Part shown: in pieces, positions 9,369-19,880 of the stretch
Layout of the letters: each line of letters opens with the position of its first letter
Position numbering within the stretch: position 1 is the stretch's first letter
Source: Lepidodermella squamata
Lineage: Eukaryota; Gastrotricha
Length of the DNA: 64,000 bases
Direction: 5' to 3'
Assembly (NCBI GenBank): GCA_047495785.1
Contig: JBLDXI010000023.1
Span: 930,001 to 994,000 of the forward strand
The notes under the pieces: generated by a model
What the model was told of the DNA's origin: nothing
Database searches by the model: none
The model's input: the letters and a program-made list of their open reading frames with translations, nothing else
Made by a program: the position numbers and the translations under genes

Positions 9369-10502
9369 TTAACCTAACATTAGATTGAAGATAGTTGCAT
9401 AAAACAAAACCAGCAAGAATAAATGTAAAGTGAATGATGCTGCGTCGACGAGTAAGAAAAATCGTATTTTACAACCGCATACGACTCTCACTTGCTCAGC
9501 TTTTTCCGGCCACAGGGACGTAAAGCCGCACATGATCGCCGAATATGTTGCGACAGATGCTGCGAAAACGACCACTCCTATCAAGTAGTACTCAGCGATT
9601 ATCGGCTTCGGAGTTGCTGGGACTAAGTTGCCAAACTGGCCCTGCATAACCATGATTGACAGCATGACAGAACACGCGAAAGCTGGCCGGTCAGGTTCAG
9701 TGGATGGAATCGCAAAGGCAGCGAAAATTAAGCAATTGAGAAGGATACTAGGAGCGAGAAGGCTCATAATTATGAATTGCGGCTTCCGCTTCAGCGTCAT
9801 GCGAAATCTCATCTCGCGAAACTCGCCATACGTTGGCAGCACAACGGGCAAAACTACGGAATCGTAGGCCAAGATTTGCCAGTTGGAATTAGCTGGCATG
9901 CTATTGTCTCCTGGAGGAAAATTAAAACCAGTGCTCAAAAGGTTGACGTGTTCCACTGGCAGTCGGCTGGAAATGATGATAGAACAATTCTGAGTATCCA
10001 ACGGGTATTGATACAGCTGTATATCGCAAAACGCGCCAACCTTGCCGTAGTAGTTTGCGAAGAAGTAGCCAACATTTGGTAAGATATTTAAAGTTTTAGC
10101 AAGATCATCCGTAGAATCGATCACGGTCTGAGCGTTAGAATTTCGCAGCAGCAGGGCTGGAAACCAGAACCTGTCCAACGCCGGCAGGTCATAAATCGCA
10201 GCGGACAAACGAGCTGGCCATTTATTAGCTGGGTTGTTCGCGAATTTCGCCACGCAGTCCGATCTCCAAGCTACAGTCATCATTCCGATAAATGTTACCG
10301 CTTCTGCTACATCGTTCACGCCCAGAAATCGATCGACCATAAGCCCAACTGTGACATTTGTTTGAACGCCGAGCAATTCGTTGGGGCTATTGGCTGATGC
10401 GTCAATGTTGCAGTTTTCGAGTAGTTTGTCAACCTGAACGTTTACTTTCTCATCTGCTATGATTTCTTCTATAAAGAAGAAAGTAGCTAGTATTAAAATC
10501 AT
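9369..10502 (-). CDS. Cys-loop ligand-gated ion channel subunit, group A
   Basis: A 377-residue intronless subunit starting at an ATG with the leader MILILATFFFIEEIIA. The N-terminal signature is CNIDASANSPNELLG. The extra cysteines are at 31 and 83, and the Cys-loop is Cys159-Cys173. The usually conserved FPFD of the loop is YPLD here, a noticeable substitution at the loop tip. M1 begins KRKPQFIIMSLLAPS, M2 is PDRPAFACSVMLSIMVMQ, and the M3-M4 loop is about 25 residues. The gene lies downstream of the minus-strand group C triplet and is closest to the 941 gene. Confidence 0.9.
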   Translation of the reverse strand: MILILATFFFIEEIIADEKVNVQVDKLLENCNIDASANSPNELLGVQTNVTVGLMVDRFLGVNDVAEAVTFIGMMTVAWRSDCVAKFANNPANKWPARLSAAIYDLPALDRFWFPALLLRNSNAQTVIDSTDDLAKTLNILPNVGYFFANYYGKVGAFCDIQLYQYPLDTQNCSIIISSRLPVEHVNLLSTGFNFPPGDNSMPANSNWQILAYDSVVLPVVLPTYGEFREMRFRMTLKRKPQFIIMSLLAPSILLNCLIFAAFAIPSTEPDRPAFACSVMLSIMVMQGQFGNLVPATPKPIIAEYYLIGVVVFAASVATYSAIMCGFTSLWPEKAEQVRVVCGCKIRFFLLVDAASFTLHLFLLVLFYATIFNLMLG

Positions 10503-11308
10503 GACGACTGAAATAAAAGCGTCTTGCTAAGCGGTCAAAACGAACACACCTACAGTCGCAAAAATTCGGATTTTAATTGGCAGAAATGTTTAAATATTTG
10601 GTTTTTGTAACAAAAATACCTCGAAATCAAAATGCAAATAATCGTGGAGTTGCCAAGGTTTTTTCCACCCCCCCCCGCATTTACATCCACCCAATTATAT
10701 CTTATTTCTGATACTGGAGTTTCATGTTAATCAAGATCCTATGTTTACTCAACTAAGGCGTTGTCGCTGAGAGGAGAAATGGCTAGACTGTTGATGGAAT
10801 GCCGTATCTCCTCGCTTGTGTGAACTTCAAAGTTCAGATCTATCGTCTTTTGATAATTGTCATGAGAAAAGAAATTTTTCACCTTTAACTATGCCTTTAA
10901 CCTTGAAAGTTCTATGAGTTTTATAGATGCCGTTCAAATACCGTGAGACTGAGAAGATATTCAGAGAAATCCATAGCAGCCATGATCTGACCATTATTGT
11001 CAACAAATCAACAGTTTTCGCCGGTAGTTTCGTATTTCCTGTAATAAGGCCACCTCGGCTTGTACCGTTGATTTATTCGAGAATGATGACTATGTGTTAG
11101 CAGACTAAAGCACTTGTCGAGAATAGCTTTAAAGAAGTACAATTTGTAAATATTTTATTTCGAAATCGAGACCCCATGATGAATCGATGCTAACGCTTGT
11201 GGCTCGTGAGGCGTGAATCGAATCGTATGCAGCCGGGATTATTAAAAGGCGATTTGTGAAAATCGTTTAAATTTCTGCACCAGCCTCATTCAACATCAAT
11301 TACGGGAT
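10503..11308. other. Intergenic spacer, no gene seen
   Basis: No recognisable coding segment, repeat with clear ends, or RNA gene. A C-rich run (CCACCCCCCCCCGC) lies near 10666-10680. The spacer separates two minus-strand channel genes and presumably holds the promoter of the 9369 gene. Confidence 0.4.
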
Positions 11309-12457
11309 TCAGTTAAACGCTAGATAGCTCGTTACAATAACATTGAACGCAAGATAAGTTAAGAATAAAATCACAAACGCAACAATATCGATAGCTACAA
11401 AAGCGCGCATCCTCTTGCCGCAGAAATGCACGATCCTGTTCGCTCGATCTTCGTACATGATGCAGTAGCCGCACATAAAAGCCGCGTATGTCGAGCAGAC
11501 CATAGCGAACATGATCACGCCGAGGACGTAGTACGAGGTGATTATGGGCTGGGGCGACTGAGGAACCGCAGCTGAAAACATGCTCTGAAGTACGAAAATC
11601 GACAGCATGACTGAACAGGCGAACGAGGCCCGATCGGGCTCAGTTGCTGGGATTCCAAATGCCGCAATTTCCAGGGTCGATAGGATGAAACTCGGCGCAA
11701 ACATGTTCAGCAAGTAGTACTCCGCCCTTCTCTTCAGTGACATAGTGAAAAAGACCTGGCTCAATGTGCCGAAATTCGCTATTTCAAACTCTTGCATTTC
11801 AGTTCGATTCGAAGCCAAAACCCAGTTCGAGTTCTTCGGCATGATGTTACGACTCAACGAGAACAGATCAGCAGCGGCAACTTTAACAAACTGGGTCGAT
11901 GTTCGCGTGTAGATTATGGCTGTGCAAGTCTGTGTGTCAAAAGGAAACAGGGTCAAGTCAAGATCGCAAGTGTAAGTGAATCTGCCAGCATAAGCCGCAG
12001 AAAATCGACCATCAAACGGATAGATCGTGAGTAGTTCTGAGAATTCATCAGCTTGATCCATTGCAATCTGGCCAACTGCGTTTCTAAGGCCAAGAGGTGG
12101 TATCCAATAAAAATCTGCTGGCTCGTTTTGCAGGATTGCTAACTTTGCTGGCCATTGATTCTTCGGATCTTTCACGTACTCAAACACGCACGGAACTTGC
12201 CAAATCATCTGTAGGACGCCATTGAACGAGAGGGACTCTGCAAGGTCATCTATGCCCAGGAATCTGTCGATTTGAAGGTATAGTAAAATCGGGGTGGGCA
12301 CTCCTTCGAACTCAGTCGGTGAATTAGCTGTTGGGCCGACGTTGCAGTTAGCGTTGAATATATCAGCGGCCTTCAGAGTCGGTGAGTACGTGAGATTATC
12401 AGCCGATGTTCGTTTTGCAAAGCCCAGCCATAAAAAGAGAAAAGCTTCAAGTCTCAT
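11309..12457 (-). CDS. Cys-loop ligand-gated ion channel subunit, group C
   Basis: A 382-residue intronless subunit. The ATG at 12457 starts a leader (MRLEAFLFLWLGFAKRTSA) followed by DNLTY, a potential N-glycosylation site conserved in group C. The signature is CNVGPTANSPTEFEG, and the Cys-loop is CDLDLTLFPFDTQTC. M1 follows KRRAEYYLLNMFAPS, and M2 is PDRASFACSVMLSIFVLQ. M3 ends in CGYCIMYEDR, and only about 25 residues separate M3 from M4. The frame continues upstream without an ATG. The group C motif at 12527-12546 lies 69 bases upstream. Confidence 0.92.
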   Translation of the reverse strand: MRLEAFLFLWLGFAKRTSADNLTYSPTLKAADIFNANCNVGPTANSPTEFEGVPTPILLYLQIDRFLGIDDLAESLSFNGVLQMIWQVPCVFEYVKDPKNQWPAKLAILQNEPADFYWIPPLGLRNAVGQIAMDQADEFSELLTIYPFDGRFSAAYAGRFTYTCDLDLTLFPFDTQTCTAIIYTRTSTQFVKVAAADLFSLSRNIMPKNSNWVLASNRTEMQEFEIANFGTLSQVFFTMSLKRRAEYYLLNMFAPSFILSTLEIAAFGIPATEPDRASFACSVMLSIFVLQSMFSAAVPQSPQPIITSYYVLGVIMFAMVCSTYAAFMCGYCIMYEDRANRIVHFCGKRMRAFVAIDIVAFVILFLTYLAFNVIVTSYLAFN

Positions 12458-12526
12458 GATTGACCTAAAGTTGAGTTCGAAAATACTGAAACCACGTTGG
12501 TATTTATTGTCGAGTCCAGTAGATCG

Positions 12527-12546
12527 AGATCTTTCCACCGGATATT
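12527..12546 (-). promoter_or_regulatory. Conserved upstream motif of group C channel genes
   Basis: Read on the minus strand this is AATATCCGGTGGAAAGATCT, 69 bases before the start codon. Nearly the same motif lies 61-62 bases before the ATGs at 33671 and 36216 on the opposite strand. The rest of the 12.5-kb spacer is poorly conserved relative to those copies by eye, so the motif is a good candidate for a promoter element. Confidence 0.5.
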
Positions 12547-13467
12547 AAGCTTTCTCTGACGAAGGTGAATGTTGATATTGCGCATTGCCTGGACTGTTTA
12601 TTGGATCATGAATGCGCAAGTGAGATTGGAAAAGCGTTAGCTGGAATATATGTTTTCAGCTTTGTTTTAACTGAATTCTTTTGGTTTATCAGCCTGACGT
12701 GATTCAGTCATTGCCTAGGAAAAATTGACCTTGCGTCAAGATTGAGATTTATTATTTGGTTTTGAGCTGATCTGTATCTTTCCAATGGATTAATGCCAAC
12801 ATTTAGCTTGTAGTATCAAGTATCCGGTGTCCACTGCCAGCTTAGGTTGGAAATTGTAAATGGATAGGAAACTGATCTTTTCCAGGCTCAAATTTTTCGC
12901 GAAATTTCTTTTCAACTGAAGGTAGGGAAACTGTTGTGAAGCAAGACATTGACTCTTTACAGCACAGTACCGTGCCTTCCTTGTGTGAAGCTCAGTAAAG
13001 CGACTAATTTACCAAGCGTGTTGTAATACTCTTCCAGAAACAGCTCTGCCACTCTTTGCCAGTAGTCCGACTTTGTCACGCTCTCAGGGGGAAAATTGGG
13101 CATATTTTAGCCTAAAATGAGCACATCATAAGGCTTTTTTCGCAAAGGTGAAGATTTTCGAAGGACAGCAAAATTTCAATCAACGAAATCAAGACAACAC
13201 GTCATTTAAAAAGCGGTTCGTTTAGATCATCACAAATAAGTGTATTACCTTGCCAGCTTAGTCATTTGGGATGTGATGATATCTATTACGACTGGGGAAT
13301 TGAAATCAATGTCGTATTTTATGTTATTATTGGAATCAGTAATTAGGGTAGACTAGTTTCAACATAGCTAAGGTATCTTAAATGTTATATTTTCAGATTA
13401 ATTAACAATGGCAATCTCCAAAGTTAGAGAGCCCTGATTTCCGGCTCGAGTTGGCCTAAAGATGCTT
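12547..13467. other. Intergenic spacer, no gene seen
   Basis: No coding sequence or recognisable repeat was found. It lies between two tandem group C channel genes on the minus strand. Confidence 0.4.
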
Positions 13468-14622
13468 TTATCTGAAGGAAAGATATCCAAGCATGATTAG
13501 GTTGAACGAGATGTTGCAAAGGAAAAAGATAACAAAAGCAACACTATCGATAACAATGAACAGGTGGACGATAGCTCCAAAAAACGTGATTTTTTTATAA
13601 GCCTTATCGTGAAATAGCCTGCAGAAACCGCACATGAACGCAGAATATGTCGAACTAACCATGGCGAACATGATGACACCAAGAATGTAGAACGAAGTGA
13701 GGATAGGCTGAGGGGACTGAGGAACAGCGCCTGAGAACAGGCCTTGCAGTACAAAAATCGACAGCATAACTGAACAAGCGAATGCAGCTCGATCAGGCTC
13801 CGTGGCGGGGATCCCAAATGCGGCGATTTCTAGCGTCGACAGGAAAAAACTCGGCGCAAACATGTTCAGCAAATAGTACTCGGGTCTTCGTTTCAGAATC
13901 ATCTCAAAGCTAACCTGGCTGTTATGGCCATGATTCGGCACAAAAAAATCTTGTACTTCAGTTTTGTTTCCAACCAGCAACCAATTCGAATTTTTTGGAA
14001 TAATCTGCTGGCCTAGAGCTATCAAATTTGCCCCAGCAATAACGACATATTTCATGGTTGACCGCTGGTAGAAAGAGATTGTGCATGTTTGCGTATCAAA
14101 TGGGAAAAGCATTAGATCCAGATCGCAGGTATAAGTGAAGCGGCCAGCGTAGGCCGCGGCGAATCTGCCCTCAAACGGGTATACAGCTAGTAACCCAGCG
14201 TAATTGTCATCTTGCGCCATAGTAAGTTTGCCCACAGCATTCCTGATCCCAACTGGGGGTATCCAATAATCTTCATGGTGCTCGTTCTGTAAAACCGTCA
14301 ATTTGGCCGGCCATTGATTTGCCGGGTCGTTGACGTACTGGCTAACGCATGGCACTTGCCACAGCATTTGAAGTATTCCGTTGAATGATACAGATTCTTC
14401 AACGTCATTTACGCCGAGAAATCTGTCGATTTGAAGGGCAAGTCGCACCGGGAAGGGCACGTCTTCGAACTCAGTCGGCGAATTCGCACCAGGGCCGATG
14501 TTGCAGTGTGCGTTCAAAATCTCAGCTACCTTCAAAGTTGCTGTGTACGTGAGGTTGTCGGCAGTCACGTGGTGCGATAAGTATAGCCATAGGAAGAACA
14601 TCGATTTCAATTTGAAGCCCAT
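13468..14622 (-). CDS. Cys-loop ligand-gated ion channel subunit, group C
   Basis: A 384-residue intronless subunit from the ATG at 14622, with leader MGFKLKSMFFLWLYLSHHVTA and then DNLTY. The signature is CNIGPGANSPTEFED, and the Cys-loop is CDLDLMLFPFDTQTC. M1 follows KRRPEYYLLNMFAPS, M2 is PDRAAFACSVMLSIFVLQ, and M3 ends CGFCRLFHDKAYKK before M4. The M3-M4 stretch is more basic than in its neighbours. It is a tandem paralog of the genes on both sides. The group C AATATCCGG motif is not recognisable upstream of this copy, so its control may differ. Confidence 0.92.
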   Translation of the reverse strand: MGFKLKSMFFLWLYLSHHVTADNLTYTATLKVAEILNAHCNIGPGANSPTEFEDVPFPVRLALQIDRFLGVNDVEESVSFNGILQMLWQVPCVSQYVNDPANQWPAKLTVLQNEHHEDYWIPPVGIRNAVGKLTMAQDDNYAGLLAVYPFEGRFAAAYAGRFTYTCDLDLMLFPFDTQTCTISFYQRSTMKYVVIAGANLIALGQQIIPKNSNWLLVGNKTEVQDFFVPNHGHNSQVSFEMILKRRPEYYLLNMFAPSFFLSTLEIAAFGIPATEPDRAAFACSVMLSIFVLQGLFSGAVPQSPQPILTSFYILGVIMFAMVSSTYSAFMCGFCRLFHDKAYKKITFFGAIVHLFIVIDSVAFVIFFLCNISFNLIMLGYLSFR

Positions 14623-15540
14623 AATTTTATCCAACGAATATTAATGGGCACAAATCTTGAAAAACATCAATCTTGATACGTCCGGGGTAGTTTCTATGAC
14701 ATGACCAAAATAGCGCTGTGATAAAAGTACCACGCTTCAGTACCACGCTGTGATAAAAATATAGCGGACATTACCCTAGTTTTATGAGGGTGAGTGGCAC
14801 TGGGGAAGTTTTGAGTTTAAAATAACTTTGATTTTAATTAGAAGAACGTCACTTCATTAATTCTAAAACTCTCATTCACATGGGATTACTGCGAAAAGCG
14901 TGAATAAGCGTCCTAAGAGATACGATTATACCCAATTAGGAAATCTCAATTGACCTCAATATTGATTGGAATTAGCTATAATTTTATTGACCTATTATAT
15001 TATAATGATATTAGCTAAGTACTGGTGGTTATCTGAGGCTTTTATAGCATGTAGAAAGAAGAAGAAAACGTAGACAAAGCCATTTTTTCATACTTTTTAC
15101 TCAGAGCTCGTTGAGGTGTTCGTAAACAAGGATGCAGTTTTCAAACTAAAAAGATTTAGATCGTAAACAAGCCTATATCCGAGTTTTCAACGACGCTAAC
15201 GATAACACAACATTGTTTCATCCCGGAGTCATAGAAAACTGAGCAATCAGCGGGTCAAACTGCTACTTACTACACTTGAACTTGCACTTGAAACACAATG
15301 CACTTAAAAAGCATATCAGATCAGCATATTGAACGTTTTATCCATTTCACAGGTGTTCTGTTAGTTCATCTTCTTCCGAGCATTCATATCGAACGTCGAT
15401 TTATATGCCTGAGAGATTCCAAACGCTGGCGGTTGGCGTCTTACTGCTTATTATTATAGTAGTTTCAAAGAATGTGATGCAATAGTGGCATGTGAATGCG
15501 CACAACGATGAAGATGAGGTAGATTTTAGCGTACAAGACA
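14623..15540. other. Intergenic spacer with a partial MITE copy
   Basis: No gene seen. At about 15095-15212 a partial copy of the 58106-58297 MITE can be recognised (AACGACGCTAACGATAACA at its right edge), followed directly by a TTTCATCCCGGAGTCATAG piece of the 2582/57811 MITE family. The same two repeats are also neighbours at 58.1 kb. Confidence 0.55.
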
Positions 15541-16686
15541 TTACATCGAAGCCATACAGGCTGTTGTGACGAAGTTGAACGCGAAATACGCCAGAAAGAA
15601 AATGAAGAAAGCGATAACGTCAATGACGATGACAGTTTTCTTCTTCCTCCCCATGAATTCCACGATTCGATTCGCATGTTCCTCGTACAGCCTGCAATAG
15701 CCGCACATAATTGCGGAATACATTGAACAAGCCATTGCGAAGATTATGACTCCCAGCACGTAGTATGAGGTGACTATGGGCCTCGGGGAATGGGGAACAG
15801 CTGATGAGAACAGACCCTGTAGTACGAAGATCGACAACATTACTGAACAGGCGAATGATGCTCGATCAGGCTCAGCGGCCGGGATTCCGAATGCCGCGAT
15901 TTCCAATGTCGATAGGATGAAACTGGGCGCAAACATGTTTAGCATATAGTAGTCCGCCCTCCTTTTCAGTACCATTGTAAAACTTGCCTCTCCAAGCCTC
16001 CCGTAATTCTCGACGGTAAACTCTGAGATGTCTGTTCTGTTTGACATCAAGATCCAGTTTGAGTTTTTCGGAATAATTTCACGATTCATTGTTATGAAAT
16101 GGACTGCAGCAATCGTTACATACTGCGTCTTCGCCCGAGGGTTGAAGTAGGCCGTGCAAGTTTGGGTATCGAATGGGAAAAGTGTTAGGTCCAGATCGCA
16201 AGTGTAGCTAAATCTGCCAGCATAACCTCCAGTGAATCGGCCCTCAAAAGGGTAGATACTCATGAGTTCAGCGAATTCATCGGCTAGAGCTAGCGTCATC
16301 TGCCCGACTGCGTTTCTCAGGCCGATAGGAGGTAGCCAGTAGGATTTTGATGGCTCATTCTGCAGGAAGTTCAACTTCTGCGGCCATCCATTCGCAGGAT
16401 CTTTGACATAGCGAGCAACGCATGGAACCTTCCAAGTAACTTGTAAGAAGCCGTTGAATGACAGTGACTCTTCAATGTCGTTAATTCCGATGAATCTATC
16501 GATTTGTAGAACGAGTTCAATCGGCGTGGGAATGTCTTCGAATTCGGTTGGGCTGTTAGCTGTAGGACCTATGTTGCAATTTTTAGTAAGAATTTCAGCC
16601 GCTTTCAGAGTTTCTGTGTAGGTTAGGTTGTCCGCAGCAGCAACACGGAAAATCGACCAGGTAAAGACTATGAATGATGAAATCAT
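15541..16686 (-). CDS. Cys-loop ligand-gated ion channel subunit, group C
   Basis: A 381-residue intronless subunit from the ATG at 16686 (MISSFIVFTWSIFRVAAA leader, then DNLTY). The signature is CNIGPTANSPTEFED, and the Cys-loop is CDLDLTLFPFDTQTC. M1 follows KRRADYYMLNMFAPS, M2 is PDRASFACSVMLSIFVLQ, and M3 ends CGYCRLYEEHANR. Length and domain order match the family. It is first in the minus-strand C-C-C-A gene string (15541, 13468, 11309, 9369) that mirrors the plus-strand string at 32-39 kb. Confidence 0.92.
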   Translation of the reverse strand: MISSFIVFTWSIFRVAAADNLTYTETLKAAEILTKNCNIGPTANSPTEFEDIPTPIELVLQIDRFIGINDIEESLSFNGFLQVTWKVPCVARYVKDPANGWPQKLNFLQNEPSKSYWLPPIGLRNAVGQMTLALADEFAELMSIYPFEGRFTGGYAGRFSYTCDLDLTLFPFDTQTCTAYFNPRAKTQYVTIAAVHFITMNREIIPKNSNWILMSNRTDISEFTVENYGRLGEASFTMVLKRRADYYMLNMFAPSFILSTLEIAAFGIPAAEPDRASFACSVMLSIFVLQGLFSSAVPHSPRPIVTSYYVLGVIIFAMACSMYSAIMCGYCRLYEEHANRIVEFMGRKKKTVIVIDVIAFFIFFLAYFAFNFVTTACMASM

Positions 16687-16897
16687 TTTCTCCAAATAAC
16701 GAGAAATTATTTTTATTCACTCGAGGATGCACATGTTTAACAGGAAATATCCGCAATCTCTTCCGGTGAAGAATAAATGGCAATAAATTGATCTGGATCA
16801 ATATTACGGATCACATTCTCCTAGTTTCAGCTTTCATCATTTTAGAAAGTTCAGGGTGAAATCTTTTCCAGATTACTATTTTTTTGGCACCAAGAAA

Positions 16898-18034
16898 TTA
16901 TCGAAGCAAGTGCATGAAGACAACGATATAGAAAATCACTGTAGTAGCTAAAAGAAAGCTAAAAACAGCTATATCCACTGCGATGAAATACCGGCAATCA
17001 TAACCACAAAACACAACTTTTCTTTCCGATCTGTCAGGTCTCAGAAAAATATAACCGCACATTATCGCCGCATATATCGCGCAGAAAGTCGCTAAAACAA
17101 CAATGCCGATCAGATAGAACCCAGTTACAATGGGGCGGGGAGTAGCTGGAACCAAGGCTCCGAATTGGGCCTGCATAACCAAGATTGACAGCATGACAGA
17201 ACACGCGAAAGATGGCCGTTCAGGCTCCGGGGCTGGGATGGCGAAAGACGCGAAAATTAGCGTATTCAATATGAAACTCGGGCAGAAAAGGTTCAAGACT
17301 ATGAAATTTGCCTTTCGTTTCAGTGTAATTTTGATTGTCGCTTCGCTGAAAATGCCGATGTCAGCCACTGGCCGTGAAATCACCCAAGTTTCATTTCGAA
17401 GCATTTCCCAGTTAGAATTTGCTGGGATGACGTTATCTTCTGAAGTTTGAAAACTCATACTCACGATTTTGACAAACTTCTCAGGCCATCGACAGCCTAT
17501 ATAGACGTAGCAATTTTGCGTATCAAATGGAAATTTGAGGAGTTGTAGGTCGCAGAATGATGCGATTTTGCCGACGTAGGCGCCCACAAAAATCCCCTTT
17601 TTTGGCCTAACCATCAGCGTCCGAACTACATCAGGCGATGAATCCAGTACAATTTGAGTGTAGGAATTTCTCTGCGTCATAGAAGGAAACCACATGAGAT
17701 TCTCTACCGGAACTTCGTACATTTCCTCGAGGTAACTAGGCCAGTTGTTAGCTTCATTGTTAGCGAAATCAGCCACGCATCTCACGACCCAAACCAGCTG
17801 AATAGCGCCGATGAATGTTAGAGTCTCGGCTACATCATTGATGCCTAAAAATCGGTCGATGTGACCTGTTATTGACACCTTCACCGGGCGGCCGGATGCT
17901 TCATCGGGGGAATTTATGCCGGAGCTTATGTGACAGTTGCTTCGAAGCCTCTCCAAATGTGCAGCGTTACTTGGTTCCTCACCCAAAACTGGGGCGTTTA
18001 GGAAAATTGAAAATAGAACGATCCCAATAATCAT
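16898..18034 (-). CDS. Cys-loop ligand-gated ion channel subunit, group A
   Basis: A 378-residue intronless subunit starting at an ATG (leader MIIGIVLFSIFLNAPVLG). The signature is CHISSGINSPDEASG. The Cys-loop is CDLQLLKFPFDTQNC. M1 follows KRKANFIVLNLFCPS, M2 is PERPSFACSVMLSILVMQ, and M3 ends CGYIFLRPDRSERK. Its residue before M2 is Glu-Arg where all other copies have Asp-Arg; both are acidic. The M3-M4 loop is short. It is closest to the 941 and 9369 genes. Confidence 0.9.
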   Translation of the reverse strand: MIIGIVLFSIFLNAPVLGEEPSNAAHLERLRSNCHISSGINSPDEASGRPVKVSITGHIDRFLGINDVAETLTFIGAIQLVWVVRCVADFANNEANNWPSYLEEMYEVPVENLMWFPSMTQRNSYTQIVLDSSPDVVRTLMVRPKKGIFVGAYVGKIASFCDLQLLKFPFDTQNCYVYIGCRWPEKFVKIVSMSFQTSEDNVIPANSNWEMLRNETWVISRPVADIGIFSEATIKITLKRKANFIVLNLFCPSFILNTLIFASFAIPAPEPERPSFACSVMLSILVMQAQFGALVPATPRPIVTGFYLIGIVVLATFCAIYAAIMCGYIFLRPDRSERKVVFCGYDCRYFIAVDIAVFSFLLATTVIFYIVVFMHLLR

Positions 18035-18269
18035 GACTATCAGCTTTAGCTTTAATGCACTAACATCAGCTGTATTTTACCAATAAGTGCAATTATCTGA
18101 TATTATTTACATATGCATTAGCGACGATTTCCTGTTTTGATTAGCAGCGAATTTAATATGTTTTTTTCTGCCATATTTGTATTTGGGGACCTATCCGGTC
18201 ATTTTTGCGTAAACAAAAGTGATTTCGTTAGATGATCGCGCATTTATAATTTTTTTGCTTTAGAATGAT

Positions 18270-19221
18270 ATGAACGCAAGCTCAATCGACATGCCTCTCA
18301 ATCTGGACGCTATCGATGTTATGAACAGCATACATCTGCTGCTAATCCTGCTTGCAAACTCCGGCAAGTCGCAACCAGTCAAAGTAGAGCAAGTGAGTTC
18401 AACTTTCAAATTAAGCTATTCAACAATTTCGCTCCATATTTGAGACAAGTTTCTCTAGTTATCCGTCACAGGAATTCGAAATGTTAGGCTACTCACATTG
18501 GGTGTATGGAGTAGCTTATGATTTGATGTAGGGTGGTGAAATAATTTTAGAATAAATGAAACACACAGCCTCCAGACTTATGGATTGAGTAAAGATTTCC
18601 GTTTTAACCTAAATCCACTCATTCTCTATAGGGATTTTGTGGACCTCTGCCGATGATTCCAAATGGATATCTTAGCCCTGGAAACATCACCTTCGGCGCT
18701 GAAAGAATAGTTTTCTGCCGACCTGGTTTCACGCTTCAAGGCGAAGTCCTAATTGCCTGTATGCTGAGTGGCCACTGGAGTACACCCGGCACGTGTGTCA
18801 GAAGAGAAGACAGAGAAGAGCCGATTATAAGAGGTAATACCTAGTCCTAATTAGATTCTAATATTGGGTCTCTTTATGTATCAGCAAATATCAACCTTAA
18901 ATCGACCGATCCTGCCTCTGACATGCTCTCGAGTCCAATTTTGCTCAACATCAACACCACAGAGAAAACGACGCAAATGTGGCGCCAGCTCAATATACCA
19001 GGTAATTTCGCCCATCAAACTCAGATTTTGCTAACATTTTTTTTCCAGCTCAACTATTGCTGGAGAGTTTGAAACCAGAGCGACCAAAGGAGACGACTAG
19101 AATTGCTACAACTGAGCTGTTCATCGTTACTGGTTCTATAATCATCATAATCACTATAATTCTTGTCTTGCTACTTATGATGTGGTGTTATTTTCCGCAA
19201 GCTTGTGCTGGTTGTATGTAG
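18270..19221 (+). CDS. Single-pass membrane protein with one sushi (CCP) domain
   Basis: A four-exon model that reads through cleanly: 18270-18392, 18632-18833, 18885-19001 and 19049-19221, all GT-AG with consistent phases (introns 239, 51 and 47 bp). The product is about 204 residues: a hydrophobic leader (MNSIHLLLILLA from the second or third Met), one sushi/CCP module (CGPLPMIPNGYL to SGHWSTPGTC, four cysteines with Trp before the last Cys), a Ser/Thr-containing stalk, then a long Ile/Leu-rich transmembrane helix and a short CYFPQACAGCM tail. AATAAA starts 4 bases after the stop. Sushi modules usually bind proteins or glycans outside the cell. It is tempting as a channel partner because animal sushi proteins can cluster Cys-loop receptors, but that is inference. 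Confidence 0.8.
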
Positions 19222-19478
19222 GCGAATAAAGATGCACATAAGCCTGTATGTCTCAGAACAGTGCTTCCTGTCACATTGTTTGGTAAACACGTGGCCTCAA
19301 TTTCCTCAAGTAGGCCAGGGTCCTTTTATAATGCATAAGATTTGCACACCTATCAGGCTACGCTGCTCCGAGAACAAACAATGGACGCTTTTTACTTTGA
19401 CGCGTAGGCCAAGAGCCAAAAAATATCAAGATAGTCTGGATTATCATTTTATAGCGAGAACTTTCAGCCCTTAGAAAT

Positions 19479-19774
19479 ATGGCAGAAAAATCAGGTAAAA
19501 TTCATATTTTTCAAAATTCTCCATAGCCATGTTTTTCATTGAAGAAACAGCTGCGATGTTGCTGGATATCGAGCGAGATAGGCAGAAGCAGGCGCATCGA
19601 TTTTTCTGCCTGGTCGGAACTGCGATCGGATGTTTGCTTGGAGTTATGCTGATCGGAGGCCTCTCTGCGATTATAGTTTACCTATTTTCAACGAACGTTT
19701 TGCAAAAAGAGTGCAGATCCTGCCTAAATCTGAGTGGATCGATAACTTTATTCAATAAAAAATTGCCAAAATAA
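19479..19774 (+). CDS. Small single-TM protein of unknown function
   Basis: The frame from 19529 encodes about 81 residues: an amphipathic N-terminus rich in Glu, Asp, Arg and Gln, one transmembrane helix (LVGTAIGCLLGVMLIGGLSA), then KECRSCLNLS, a pair of cysteines. A small upstream exon ATGGCAGAAAAATCAG (19479-19494) would splice in frame through a 32-bp GT-AG intron, adding MAEKSA. That intron would be exceptionally short, so the start could instead be at 19529. AATAAA overlaps the end of the coding region. It lies 260 bases after the sushi gene on the same strand. A TTTCAG just upstream (about 19461-19466) could be a splice or trans-splice acceptor. Family not recognised. Confidence 0.55.
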
Positions 19775-19880
19775 GATAATACAATTTAACATTATTTAGG
19801 CTTAGGAATTCCTATTTCTACATGTATTGAATGAACATTTTTTTTAGTGGAACTGCTATAAGGAAAGGAGACCTACATTG

